From NCBI GenBank assembly GCA_934718065.1, contig CAKUZR010000008.1, forward strand, positions 34,655 through 98,654: DNA of 64,000 nt. The letters are read 5' to 3'. This document shows positions 1 through 8,063 of this stretch, one piece after another. The stretch comes from an uncultured Treponema sp. (lineage in GTDB: Bacteria; Spirochaetota; Spirochaetia; Treponematales; Treponemataceae). The position numbers and the translations under genes are program-made. The number at the start of each line of letters is the position of its first letter. Within the stretch, counting starts at the first letter, position 1. The notes beneath the pieces are model-generated. The model did no database searches. It had not been told where the DNA came from and saw only the letters and a list, made by a program, of their open reading frames with translations.

Positions 1-925
1 AAATCCGTTTTTTCATTTCTTCGTCGGTGAAATCGCGCAGAATCATTGAAACGACTGATTTTTCAACTGAACCGCTGATTTCAAGAACCGCGTAAAATCC
101 TTCGTAGCCAAAAGTTGTTTCAGGGCGTTCTGCCGCCGGAATTGATTCCACAAAGCGGCTTGCAATATTCACAGCGTTTATCATTCCGCCGGCGCGAGCA
201 TTTCCTGTGTGCGTGGATTTTCCGTAAAAAGTCACCGTTGCGGAATACGCGTTGAAACATTCGGTTTCGAGTTCTGCAATATGTCCGCCGTCAACTGTGT
301 ATGCGAATTTTGACTTTATCAGTTCAAGTGGAACTTCATCCATTCCGTGGCCGGTTTCTTCATCCGGGGAAAAAACTACTTCAATTCTGCCGTGTTTTAT
401 TTCCGGGTGAGAAACAAGATATTCAATGCAAGTCATAATTTCTGAAACACCCGCTTTGTCATCCGCGCCAAGCAAAGTTGTTCCGTCGCTGGTGATTATT
501 GTTTCCCGGTTTGCCGCCGCTTCCGCAAGCGCGCTGTCTTTCGCCGGATCGTGGCAAACTCCGCATTGCAAGTCAATTGGCGTTCCGTCGTAAGCTGGAT
601 AGACAATCGGCTTCACGTTTTTTCCGGAAACTTCATCAACTGTGTCGATATGGGCAAGAAGACAAAAGCCCGGAACATTTTCAAAGCCTTTTGAAGGCGC
701 AAGATACGCGTAAGTGTAGCAGTTTTTTGTTGTCTGAACTTCCTGAAGCCCCATCACCGAAAGCTCCGCGGAAAGCTGTTTTGCAAGCTCGAATTCGCGC
801 TCCTCGCTTGGCATAATTCCCTGCTCGGCTTTTTCAAGATTTGACTCCGTCCAGATTTTCACATATTTTATAAAACGATTTAAAAGTTGCTCCTGAATTT
901 CAGAGTTTTTTTCAACGTAATTCAT
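1..925 (-). CDS. pepT: Peptidase T (tripeptide aminopeptidase), C-terminus cut by window edge
   Basis: Translating the minus strand from the ATG at 925 gives about 308 residues of an M20-family metallopeptidase; the family is about 410 residues, so roughly 100 C-terminal residues lie outside the window. Visible M20 motifs are LLAHIDTVDE (zinc-binding His/Asp), LGADDKAGVSEIMT and SPDEETGHGMDEVP (catalytic Glu pair). These, with the NAYSATVTFYGKSTHTGNAR dimerisation-domain segment, point to PepT rather than PepD or a carboxypeptidase. The enzyme releases the N-terminal residue of tripeptides in the cytoplasm. The start is supported by AGGAGG five bases upstream. The gene lies 17 bp behind rsmE on the same strand and is probably co-transcribed with it. 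Confidence 0.93.
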   Translation of the reverse strand, partial: MNYVEKNSEIQEQLLNRFIKYVKIWTESNLEKAEQGIMPSEEREFELAKQLSAELSVMGLQEVQTTKNCYTYAYLAPSKGFENVPGFCLLAHIDTVDEVSGKNVKPIVYPAYDGTPIDLQCGVCHDPAKDSALAEAAANRETIITSDGTTLLGADDKAGVSEIMTCIEYLVSHPEIKHGRIEVVFSPDEETGHGMDEVPLELIKSKFAYTVDGGHIAELETECFNAYSATVTFYGKSTHTGNARAGGMINAVNIASRFVESIPAAERPETTFGYEGFYAVLEISGSVEKSVVSMILRDFTDEEMKKRI

Positions 926-942
926 AAATCCTCCTGCGCCGA

Positions 943-1692
943 CTATTCCAGCCAGCCCTGAACCGCGCCGATTATGCTCGCGCTCACAGTTGCCGCTGTT
1001 TCAGTCCGCATTATGCGTTTTCCCATTCCGCAACGTATGTAGCCATTTTGTTCAAGCAGATTCCGCTCGTTGTCCGTCCAGCCGCGCTCGCTGCCGATTG
1101 CCGCAATTATTGAATCCGGATTTTTTTTCTGCGCTGAAAGAATTTTCATCAGCGAGCCGGAAGGATTGACGTTGTCAAGGCAGAGCCGCAATTGGTTGGC
1201 CGAGCCGCCAGAAACAGCCGCAAGACAATCATCCAGGTTTTTGTGAAGAAATAACTCCGGCACAAAAGTTCCTCCAGCCTGAACTGTTCCGTCAACCAGC
1301 ATTTTATAAGCTGTTCCGTGCTCAACAAGATTTGACTGCATATACGATTTTTCACCAAGCTCCGTTCCTGTAAGATGAACCTGGCTGACGCCAAGAGCCG
1401 CAACGTCGCGCAGGAGCCGCTTCAGCTGGATTGGCCGCGGAAATCCTATTATCATTTTTAAAGGGTAAAGCGGTTTTCCGTCCGACTTTTCCGCATCAGG
1501 CTTGAAATCAAAAAAAATCTGCTTGCCTTCAATTTTTGTAATAGTCGCGTTTCCAGCCGTTCCGTTTATTACTCCGGCATAAAAAGAATCGCCTTCTTTC
1601 TTGTGCAAAATTTTTATTATATGCTCGCCGCGTTCGTCCGCAAAACTTAGCGGTCGCCCCAGTTCTTCTTCCGTAAAAAGACAAATGTTCAT
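943..1692 (-). CDS. rsmE: 16S rRNA m3U1498 methyltransferase RsmE
   Basis: A 249-residue SPOUT-class methyltransferase of normal family length. An N-terminal PUA-like part precedes the MIIGFPRP segment, and the C-terminal knot carries IGSERGWTDNE and GYIRCGMGKRIMRTETA, the family's SAM-binding signature. It methylates U1498 of 16S rRNA in the small subunit. No Shine-Dalgarno motif precedes the ATG. Instead a TAAAAT box (1699-1704 on the minus strand) sits 6 nt upstream, so the mRNA may be leaderless. It is divergent from purD and followed closely by pepT. Confidence 0.94.
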   Translation of the reverse strand: MNICLFTEEELGRPLSFADERGEHIIKILHKKEGDSFYAGVINGTAGNATITKIEGKQIFFDFKPDAEKSDGKPLYPLKMIIGFPRPIQLKRLLRDVAALGVSQVHLTGTELGEKSYMQSNLVEHGTAYKMLVDGTVQAGGTFVPELFLHKNLDDCLAAVSGGSANQLRLCLDNVNPSGSLMKILSAQKKNPDSIIAAIGSERGWTDNERNLLEQNGYIRCGMGKRIMRTETAATVSASIIGAVQGWLE

Positions 1693-1774
1693 AAACTCAT
1701 TTTAATACATTTCCAAAAACACGTCATCACAAGACACACGCTCAGTCATCACGCATAGCAGCACGCATAAAAAA

Positions 1775-1803
1775 TTGTACTTTTTGCGTAAATTTTGTAA
1801 AAT
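1775..1803 (+). promoter_or_regulatory. Sigma-70-type promoter of purD
   Basis: TTGTAC (1775-1780), a 17 bp spacer and TAAAAT (1798-1803). The -10 box ends only 6 nt before the purD ATG, so the predicted start of transcription falls on or next to the start codon. Confidence 0.6.
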
Positions 1804-1809
1804 AGAAGA

Positions 1810-3135
1810 ATGAATATTATCGTTGTTGGCAATGGCGGTCGTGAGCACACTATTGCCTGGAAAATTGCTCAGAGTTCTAATGTTGAAAAGGTTGTTTGTG
1901 TTCCTGGAAATGGCGGCACGGCAAAAGAATCCAAGTGCTGCAACGTTGAAATAAAAAACTGTGATTATTTAAGCGGCTCGGAAAATCCATATATCCAGAT
2001 TGCAAAGCATGAAAACTGCACAATGGCTGTAATCGGTCCGGAAGATCCTCTTGCGGAAGGCCTGGCGGATGTTTTCTGGAACGCGGGAATTCCTTGTGTA
2101 GGCCCGAAAAAAGCTGCCGCCCAGCTGGAAGCTTCAAAAGATCTTTCAAAAGATTTTATGGAAAAATACGGTGTTGCCTGCGCAAAAAGCAAAACTTTCA
2201 CAGATAAAAAATCTGCGGAAGAATATGTTAAGAAGCACGGCGCGCCAATCGTAATAAAAGCGGACGGTCTTGCCGCAGGAAAAGGCGTTGTTGTTGCCGC
2301 AACTGTTGAAGATGCGCTGGCTGCAATCACGGATTTGATGGAATCTGGAAGAGTTGGCAATGCGGGGCAAAAGCTTGTAATTGAAGATTATTTGCAGGGC
2401 GTTGAAATTTCTGTTCTGTCTGCCGTAAGCGTAGACCCGGCGCACCCGGAAAATGCCTGCATAATTCCGTTCCTGCCGGCGCGCGACCACAAGCGGCTTG
2501 AAGACGGCGCAAAAGGCCCGAACACAGGCGGAATGGGCTCTGTCTGCCCGCTGGACGATGTTACAGCGGAAACCATGGCGGAATTCAATAAAACTTGCCT
2601 GGAGCCAACGCTGAAAGGTCTTGTTGCCGAAGGTTTTGACTACCGCGGTTTTCTGTTTTTCGGCGTAATGCTTACAAGCGAAGGTCCGAAACTTCTGGAA
2701 TACAACGTTCGTCTTGGCGACCCGGAAACTCAGTCTGTTCTGCCGCTCATGGATTTTGATTTTGTTGAAATGTGCAAGGCAATCACTGACGGAACGCTGA
2801 AGAATTTCAAATTCGCTTGGAAAAAAGGTTATCAGGTAAGCCCTGTTGTTGTTTCAGGCGGTTATCCGGGAAGCTATCCAAAAGGAAAAGAAATTTCATT
2901 TGATGAAGAAAAAATTTCCCAGGCTGGCGCAAAAATTTTCATTGCCGGCGCAAAACTGGAAAACGGCAAACTGCTTACAAACGGCGGACGAGTTCTTGCC
3001 TGCTCAACTTTTGGAAAAACGTTCGATGAAGCCTGGAAAAATGCCTACAAAGCAATTGAAGGCGTTCATTTTGAAGGAGCATTCTACAGAAAAGACATCG
3101 GGCTTCCGGGAGCCGCTGTTTCCGGGGAGCTTTAA
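1810..3135 (+). CDS. purD: Phosphoribosylamine-glycine ligase (GAR synthetase)
   Basis: A 441-residue ATP-grasp enzyme catalysing the second step of de novo purine synthesis: phosphoribosylamine plus glycine and ATP to GAR. The N-terminal Rossmann-like domain begins with VVGNGGREHTIAWK. IGPEDPLAEGLADVF and KADGLAAGKGVVV are the PurD and ATP-grasp signatures, and GPNTGGMGS and the YNVRLGDPETQ metal-binding loop follow. It is slightly longer than the usual 420-430 residues. It stands alone here, divergent from rsmE and convergent with amt, with no other pur gene nearby. There is no clear ribosome binding site. Confidence 0.96.
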   Translation: MNIIVVGNGGREHTIAWKIAQSSNVEKVVCVPGNGGTAKESKCCNVEIKNCDYLSGSENPYIQIAKHENCTMAVIGPEDPLAEGLADVFWNAGIPCVGPKKAAAQLEASKDLSKDFMEKYGVACAKSKTFTDKKSAEEYVKKHGAPIVIKADGLAAGKGVVVAATVEDALAAITDLMESGRVGNAGQKLVIEDYLQGVEISVLSAVSVDPAHPENACIIPFLPARDHKRLEDGAKGPNTGGMGSVCPLDDVTAETMAEFNKTCLEPTLKGLVAEGFDYRGFLFFGVMLTSEGPKLLEYNVRLGDPETQSVLPLMDFDFVEMCKAITDGTLKNFKFAWKKGYQVSPVVVSGGYPGSYPKGKEISFDEEKISQAGAKIFIAGAKLENGKLLTNGGRVLACSTFGKTFDEAWKNAYKAIEGVHFEGAFYRKDIGLPGAAVSGEL

Positions 3136-3211
3136 TCCTTCAGTTTTGTTTTAGTTTTTCAAGCTTTGCTTTTTAACTAGAACAAAACAGGACAAAGCCA
3201 GAAAAAAAAAT

Positions 3212-3255
3212 GGTTCATCAAGCCGGGGTTACAAGACTTGATGAACCAAAAAAAA
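3212..3255 (-). terminator. Intrinsic terminator (minus strand) downstream of the amt fusion gene
   Basis: GGTTCATCAAG (3212-3222) pairs perfectly with CTTGATGAACC (3237-3247), loop 14 nt. Read on the minus strand the hairpin is followed by a run of nine T (plus-strand A at 3202-3210). It is a second, distal terminator for the minus-strand gene. Confidence 0.6.
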
Positions 3256-3260
3256 TATCT

Positions 3261-3293
3261 AAAAAGCGGGAACGGAGTCTCCCGCTTTTTTTT
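3261..3293. terminator. Bidirectional terminator between purD and amt
   Basis: AAAAAGCGGGA (3261-3271) pairs with TCCCGCTTTTT (3280-3290), followed by more T on the plus strand and by T on the minus strand. It sits between convergent genes and can serve both. Confidence 0.75.
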
Positions 3294-3320
3294 ACATTTT
3301 CAGCATCGCGCTACACAATT

Positions 3321-5114
3321 TTACTCATCGTCATACTGAAGAGCGGCATAGCCTTCTTCTCCAGTTCTGATTTTTACAACTGTGTCCACAGGGTAAACGA
3401 AGATTTTTCCATCTCCAATGTGTCCTGTGTAAAGCGCTTTCTTCGCAGCATCAATTACAGTTCTGACCGGAACTTTTGAAACTACAATTTCAACCTTGAT
3501 TTTTGGAAGAAGTGTCATTTCAACTGGCGCGCCGCGGTAGAATTCACTTGCGCCTTTCTGCATTCCGCAGCCCATTACATTAACAACAGTCATTCCTGTT
3601 ACGCCAATTGAATTCATCGCCGCCTTAAGCGTATCGAACTTTGTCTGACGGGTAACAATTACAACCTTGCTGAACTTTGCATCCGCCGGAGCAACATTCT
3701 GAACCGGAACAGCCTTTTCAACTGGAACAGGCGAGCCGCCAGGAATTGTAACGCCGGCTTCTTTCGCTTCCTCATACTCTTCATCAGTGTAAGTAAGAGC
3801 AAATCCAGCAAAACTTGAATCCAAACCGTGCTCAAACTTGTCAAGACCAACAATTTCTTCCTCCGGACTAACTCGCAGGCCGATTGTCTTTTTCAAAATC
3901 AGGAAAGAAATTGTGATTGTAACAACTGTCCACGCAATTGTAATTCCCATACCGCCAAACTGTTTTCCAAGCTGAGCAAATCCGCCGCCGTAGAACAAAC
4001 CTTCCTTGATTCCAGCAAGCGCAAATCCAGGAGCAGCGTCTGTTGCGAACAAACCAACAGCAATTGTTCCCCAGATACCGTTCATCATATGAACCGCAAC
4101 CGCACCAACCGGGTCATCAACGTGAAGCTTGTTGTCAAGGAACCAAACACCGAAACATACAAGCAGACCGGCAACAACACCAATAACAGCCGCACCAGCG
4201 CAGTCTGTAACATCACAAGGGGCCGTGATTGCAACCAGACCAGCCAGAGAAGCGTTCAAACACATTGAAACATCAGGTTTTCCGTACTTAATCCAAGTGA
4301 AAAGCATCGCAGTTACAGTAGCAACCGCCGGAGCAACTGTTGTTGTAAGAAGAACAGAAGCCAAAGTTGGAATATCAGTAGCGGCAGCACCGTTGAATCC
4401 GTACCATCCAAACCAAAGAATAAAACAACCAAGCGCGCCGTTCGCAATGTTTGAGCCAGGGAAACCATGAACTTTTGTTACCTTGCCGTTCGCATCGCGG
4501 TCAAATTTTCCGATTCGGGCACCAAGCATAGCCGCGCCAATCAAAGCGCAAATTCCGCCAACCATATGAATACAGTTTGAACCCGCATAATCGTGGAATC
4601 CCCACTGAGCAAGGAATCCGCCGCCCCAAGTCCAGTGCGCTTCAATCGGATAAATAATTCCAGAAATAATCGCCGAATACAAACAATATGTAGAAAACTT
4701 AGTTCTTTCAGCCATCGCACCAGAAACAATTGTCGCAGTTGTAGCGCAGAACATAAGGTTGAACACAAAACCAGAAAAATCAAAGCTGGCATAGCTGCTG
4801 AACACGCTGAAACCAGGTTTTCCAATAACCGACCAAATTCCCTTGCTTACTTCGCCAGTAACCGGATCAGTATAAGAAAGCATCAACGAAGAACCAATCA
4901 AAAACCACATCAGTGTACCAATACAGAAATCCATAAGGTTTTTCATGATGATGTTGCCAGTATTCTTCGCGCGGGTAAAACCAGCCTCAACCATCGCAAA
5001 TCCGGCCTGCATCCAGAATACTAACGCGGCGCCAATAAGAAACCAGACACTAAAAGTTGTGCCGTTCACTTCTGCAATCGCACTCGCAATCGCCTGAGAA
5101 ATTTCCTGAGTCAT
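3321..5114 (-). CDS. amt: Ammonium transporter with fused C-terminal PII (GlnK-type) domain
   Basis: Starting at the ATG at 5114 (GGAGGT just upstream) the protein has 597 residues. An open frame continues further upstream, but that part is repeat-like and lacks a ribosome binding site. Residues about 15-440 are an Amt/MEP transporter with its hydrophobic helices (for example the SVWFLIGAALVFWMQAGFAM helix and HMVGGICALIGA). After a short linker, residues about 478-597 are a complete PII protein: the T-loop reads GASEFYRGAPVEM with Tyr526 at the uridylylation position, and HIGDGKIFVYPVDTVV matches the B-loop/nucleotide-binding segment. PII proteins normally plug Amt as separate trimers; here the sensor is covalently attached. 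The gene lies downstream of type III glutamine synthetase but has its own promoter and leader attenuator. Confidence 0.93.
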   Translation of the reverse strand: MTQEISQAIASAIAEVNGTTFSVWFLIGAALVFWMQAGFAMVEAGFTRAKNTGNIIMKNLMDFCIGTLMWFLIGSSLMLSYTDPVTGEVSKGIWSVIGKPGFSVFSSYASFDFSGFVFNLMFCATTATIVSGAMAERTKFSTYCLYSAIISGIIYPIEAHWTWGGGFLAQWGFHDYAGSNCIHMVGGICALIGAAMLGARIGKFDRDANGKVTKVHGFPGSNIANGALGCFILWFGWYGFNGAAATDIPTLASVLLTTTVAPAVATVTAMLFTWIKYGKPDVSMCLNASLAGLVAITAPCDVTDCAGAAVIGVVAGLLVCFGVWFLDNKLHVDDPVGAVAVHMMNGIWGTIAVGLFATDAAPGFALAGIKEGLFYGGGFAQLGKQFGGMGITIAWTVVTITISFLILKKTIGLRVSPEEEIVGLDKFEHGLDSSFAGFALTYTDEEYEEAKEAGVTIPGGSPVPVEKAVPVQNVAPADAKFSKVVIVTRQTKFDTLKAAMNSIGVTGMTVVNVMGCGMQKGASEFYRGAPVEMTLLPKIKVEIVVSKVPVRTVIDAAKKALYTGHIGDGKIFVYPVDTVVKIRTGEEGYAALQYDDE

Positions 5115-5149
5115 ACGACCTCCTTTTTTTGGGAAAAGCTGGGGAAAGC

Positions 5150-5240
5150 CTTCCCCTCGGCTCAAAGCACGCTTTTCGCCTACCCCTTCCAGCGGGCTCA
5201 AACGCCGCCCGCAACGCCTGCTCGCATCGCGGCCAACATT
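5150..5240. repeat. REP-like GC-rich hairpin repeat, copy 1
   Basis: GCGGGC (5192-5197) pairs with GCCCGC (5207-5212) around the loop TCAAACGCC. The hairpin and the following CAACGCC match copies at 12735 and 28192 (opposite strand). It lies in the amt leader region and has no coding support. Confidence 0.5.
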
Positions 5241-5361
5241 TGTTTCTCTCCGAAAAAAAAGGCGCGCCGGCTGCAAAACACAGAAAATTCAACTCTTCTG
5301 TCTTTTACAACAAGCACGCCCTTGTGCACGTCATATTTTTAATCTTAAGCAAGTTAAAAAC

Positions 5362-5409
5362 AAAAAGGCGGCAAGAATTTGCATTCACAAAATCTTGTCG
5401 CCATTGACA
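5362..5409 (-). ncRNA. amt leader attenuator: AAUGGC hexaloop hairpin overlapping a terminator (putative ANTAR target)
   Basis: On the minus strand TGTC-AATGGC-GACA (5396-5409) forms a 4 bp stem with a hexaloop having A at position 1 and G at position 4. Its 3' arm overlaps a mutually exclusive terminator, GGCGACAAGATTT pairing with AAATTCTTGCCGCC (5367-5402), followed by TTTTTG and more T. It starts about 8 nt after the -10 box. The same loop in the same position precedes glnN. ANTAR proteins are known to stabilise such hexaloop hairpins and so prevent termination. Effector and function here are inferred. Confidence 0.7.
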
Positions 5410-5415
5410 TTTATA

Positions 5416-5444
5416 GTTATATAAAATTTCAAAAAAATATGCAA
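5416..5444 (-). promoter_or_regulatory. Promoter of the amt-PII gene
   Basis: On the minus strand TTGCAT (5439-5444), a 17 bp spacer and TATAAC (5416-5421). The layout matches the glnN promoter at 7985-8013. Confidence 0.65.
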
Positions 5445-5615
5445 GAAAAAAATAACGATTTTTTTTCAATTTTTTTTTCAAAAAAACATTCCCTCGCAAA
5501 AATCGCGGCGAACTTCGTGGTTGAATCAATAAAAGCAACTCTCGGCGACAAAGACCACTGGTACGGCGTAAAATTTGAAAAAGCAATTCCTTGCCTTATA
5601 AAACTGCTTGATAAA

Positions 5616-5658
5616 TAAAAAACAGGCGTTGAACTGGAAAATCCAGCGCAACGCCTGT
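5616..5658 (-). terminator. Intrinsic terminator of glnN
   Basis: Read on the minus strand ACAGGCGTTG pairs with CAACGCCTGT (5649-5658 and 5622-5631), extended by CTGGA/TCCAG inside, and is followed by TTTTTTATT. It lies 57 bp past the glnN stop codon. Confidence 0.8.
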
Positions 5659-5714
5659 CTTCAGATATCTGCAATGATTCCAGAAATCAAACCCCGGAAC
5701 CACCGCAAGCTCGC

Positions 5715-7802
5715 TTAAACTCTGTAAAGCAAATCTTCGTAGCTAGGGAACGGCTTGTAGTTTTCGCCAAGCAGAGGCTCAATTTCATCAGCCACTGCGC
5801 GGGCTTCAGCCATTGCAGGAATAACTTTGTCCGCATAAGCTTTTGCAACAGCCATAACATCGCCGCTGGCTTTTGCCGCAAGATGAATTTTCGCAAGCGA
5901 CTCAGTTTTTTCAGCCAAATCGCCGGTCAAAGCATCCAGTTTTGAAAGCAGCGCGCTTTCAGCAGAAGCCTTCGCAGTCGGAACTACCGCCTTAAGATTT
6001 ACAACAGTTCTTGAAACATCCGCAATGTATTTGTATGCAGCCGGAAGAATGTCCTTGTTTATCATTTCAAGCATTGTTTCAACTTCAATATTTAAAAGCT
6101 GAGCATATTTTTCAAGCTTGATTTCATAGTGGCTTTCCATTTCTTCCTTTGTGTAAACGCCGGCATCCGTGTAAAGCTTAACATTCTTTTCATCAAGATA
6201 ATGCGCAACTGCATCCGGAGTTGTTCTGAGCTCAAGAAGTCCGCGCTTTGCAGCTTCTTTCTTCCAAGACTCATCGTATCCGTTTCCGTTGAATACAATT
6301 CTCCAGTGAGCTTTTACTTCTCTTTCAATAAGAGTGTTCAAAGCCTTTTCAAAATCTTTTGCGCCTTCAAGCTCGTCTGCAAAAACCTTCAGAGTTTCCG
6401 CAACAATCGCGTTCAATGTTGTGTTCGGTCCAGCCAAAGAAACATTTGAGCCGGCAGAACGGAACTCGAACTTGTTTCCAGTGAATGCGAACGGAGAAGT
6501 TCTGTTTCGGTCTGTAGAATCTTTTGGAATCGGCGGAAGAACATCAACACCGATTGTCATCTTTGATTTTTTGTCGGCAGAATATGGTTTTCCTTCAACA
6601 ATAGATTCAAGAACACGGTGAAGCTCATCGCCAAGATATACTGAAATAATTGCCGGAGGCGCTTCGTTCGCTCCAAGACGGTGGTCGTTTCCAGCTGAAG
6701 CCACAGAAATTCTGAGCAAATCCTGGTTTTCGTCAACAGACTTCAAAATCGCTGTAAGGAAAAGAAGGAACTGTGCATTTGACTCCGGAGTTTTTCCCGG
6801 TTCAAGAAGGTTTTCGCCTTCATTTGTAGACATTGACCAGTTGTTGTGCTTTCCAGAGCCGTTGAGTCCAGCGAACGGTTTTTCATGAAGAAGACATTCC
6901 AAACCATGACGCTTAGCAACTTTTTTCATAACTTCCATTGTAAGCTGGTTCTGGTCAACAGCAATATTTGTTGTGCTGAAAATCGGAGCCATTTCGTGCT
7001 GCGCTGGAGCAACTTCGTTATGTTCTGTCTTTGAAAGAATTCCGTACTTCCACAAAGTTTCGTTCAAATCTTCCATATATTTTACAATGCGCGGATTCAA
7101 CGCTGCAAAATACTGGTCGTCCATTTCCTGGCCTTTTGAAGGTTTTGCGCCGAACAAAGTGCGTCCTGTCATGCGCAAATCTTTTCGCTTTGACCACAAA
7201 TCATGGTCAACAATGAAATATTCCTGCTCCGCGCCTACAGTTGTTGCAACGTGGCTTACAGTTTTTCCAAAAAGCTTAAGAATTCGTTTTGCCTGCTTGT
7301 CCAATGCTTCCATAGAACGAAGCAAAGGCGTTTTCTTGTCAAGCGCTTCGCCTGTATAAGAACAGAACGCTGTTGGAATACAGAGTGTATGCTCCTTGAT
7401 AAAAGGATATGAAGTCGGATCCCATACAGTGTAGCCGCGAGCCTCGAAAGTTGCGCGGTGGCCTCCAGAAGGGAAAGAAGATGCATCAGGCTCGCCTTTT
7501 ACAAGCTCTTTTCCGCTGAAAGACATAATTACTGTGCCGTCATCCTGCGGATTGATAAAAGAATCGTGCTTTTCCGCTGTAATTCCAGTCAAAGGCTGGA
7601 ACCAGTGAGCAAAGTGCGTAGCTCCTTTTTCAATCGCCCAGTCTTTCATTGCGTGGGCAACAACGTTAGCTACATCCAGCTCAAGCGGCGCCCCGGAATC
7701 AAGAGTTTTCTTGAGCGCTTTAAAAGTTTCCTTAGGAAGACGATCTTTCATCACTTTCTGATTGAAAACCATGCTTCCAAATAATTCAGGTACGTTTGTC
7801 AT
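5715..7802 (-). CDS. glnN: Type III glutamine synthetase (GlnN family)
   Basis: A 695-residue enzyme making glutamine from glutamate, ammonia and ATP. Length and sequence fit GSIII rather than the 440-470 residue GSI. N-terminal family landmarks are [15 protein letters not shown] and [17 protein letters not shown]; the catalytic core includes [41 protein letters not shown] and the [17 protein letters not shown] segment with the substrate Arg. The start has AGGAG with suitable spacing. A leader of about 170 nt carries a terminator/hexaloop element and two further hairpins (around 7895-7912 and 7855-7894). With the amt-PII fusion next to it, this is an ammonium uptake and assimilation locus. 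Confidence 0.95.
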   Translation of the reverse strand: MTNVPELFGSMVFNQKVMKDRLPKETFKALKKTLDSGAPLELDVANVVAHAMKDWAIEKGATHFAHWFQPLTGITAEKHDSFINPQDDGTVIMSFSGKELVKGEPDASSFPSGGHRATFEARGYTVWDPTSYPFIKEHTLCIPTAFCSYTGEALDKKTPLLRSMEALDKQAKRILKLFGKTVSHVATTVGAEQEYFIVDHDLWSKRKDLRMTGRTLFGAKPSKGQEMDDQYFAALNPRIVKYMEDLNETLWKYGILSKTEHNEVAPAQHEMAPIFSTTNIAVDQNQLTMEVMKKVAKRHGLECLLHEKPFAGLNGSGKHNNWSMSTNEGENLLEPGKTPESNAQFLLFLTAILKSVDENQDLLRISVASAGNDHRLGANEAPPAIISVYLGDELHRVLESIVEGKPYSADKKSKMTIGVDVLPPIPKDSTDRNRTSPFAFTGNKFEFRSAGSNVSLAGPNTTLNAIVAETLKVFADELEGAKDFEKALNTLIEREVKAHWRIVFNGNGYDESWKKEAAKRGLLELRTTPDAVAHYLDEKNVKLYTDAGVYTKEEMESHYEIKLEKYAQLLNIEVETMLEMINKDILPAAYKYIADVSRTVVNLKAVVPTAKASAESALLSKLDALTGDLAEKTESLAKIHLAAKASGDVMAVAKAYADKVIPAMAEARAVADEIEPLLGENYKPFPSYEDLLYRV

Positions 7803-7914
7803 TTTAACTCCTGAGTGAAACCAGCAATGCTGATTTCCTGATATATGTATGGAAAAGCGTTAAGAAAATTGCATTCGGCAATTTTGAGCTTAACCACTCC
7901 TTTCGACGAAAGGT

Positions 7915-7977
7915 AAAAAAAAAGCGATGTGAATTTCAACTAAAAAACTTAGAAAAAATTCACATCGCCATTGATGT
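7915..7977 (-). ncRNA. glnN leader attenuator: AAUGGC hexaloop hairpin overlapping a terminator (putative ANTAR target)
   Basis: On the minus strand ACATC-AATGGC-GATGT (7962-7977) forms a 5 bp stem with hexaloop A1/G4. Its 3' arm is part of a perfect 13 bp terminator stem, GCGATGTGAATTT (7956-7968) with AAATTCACATCGC (7924-7936), followed by nine T. Compared with the amt leader, the loop is identical and the stem is different but still pairs. The terminator might instead end the upstream FemAB-like gene, but a promoter lies between them. Confidence 0.75.
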
Positions 7978-7984
7978 TGATATT

Positions 7985-8013
7985 TTTATATAACTTTACA
8001 AAAAAAAGTGCAA
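7985..8013 (-). promoter_or_regulatory. Promoter of glnN
   Basis: On the minus strand TTGCAC (8008-8013), a 17 bp spacer and TATAAA (7985-7990), ending 10 nt before the conserved TCAATGGCGA. Confidence 0.7.
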
Positions 8014-8063
8014 GTGAATTTTACATTTTTTTCAATTTTTTTAATCTGAACGGCAAATCTTTG

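Noticed and set aside
5115..5276. Longer start for the Amt-PII protein
   Set aside because: The extra part is Arg-rich and comes from a REP-like repeat; AGGAGGT precedes the ATG at 5114.
5379..5618. A plus-strand open frame whose C-terminal part (for example GDKDHWYGVKFEKAIP) looks protein-like
   Set aside because: It runs antisense through the amt promoter and attenuator, has a TTG or internal ATG without a ribosome binding site, and no recognisable family. It may be a remnant.
7915..7977. glnA-type glutamine riboswitch
   Set aside because: The structure is a simple hexaloop hairpin plus terminator; I do not see the glutamine-aptamer three-way junction.
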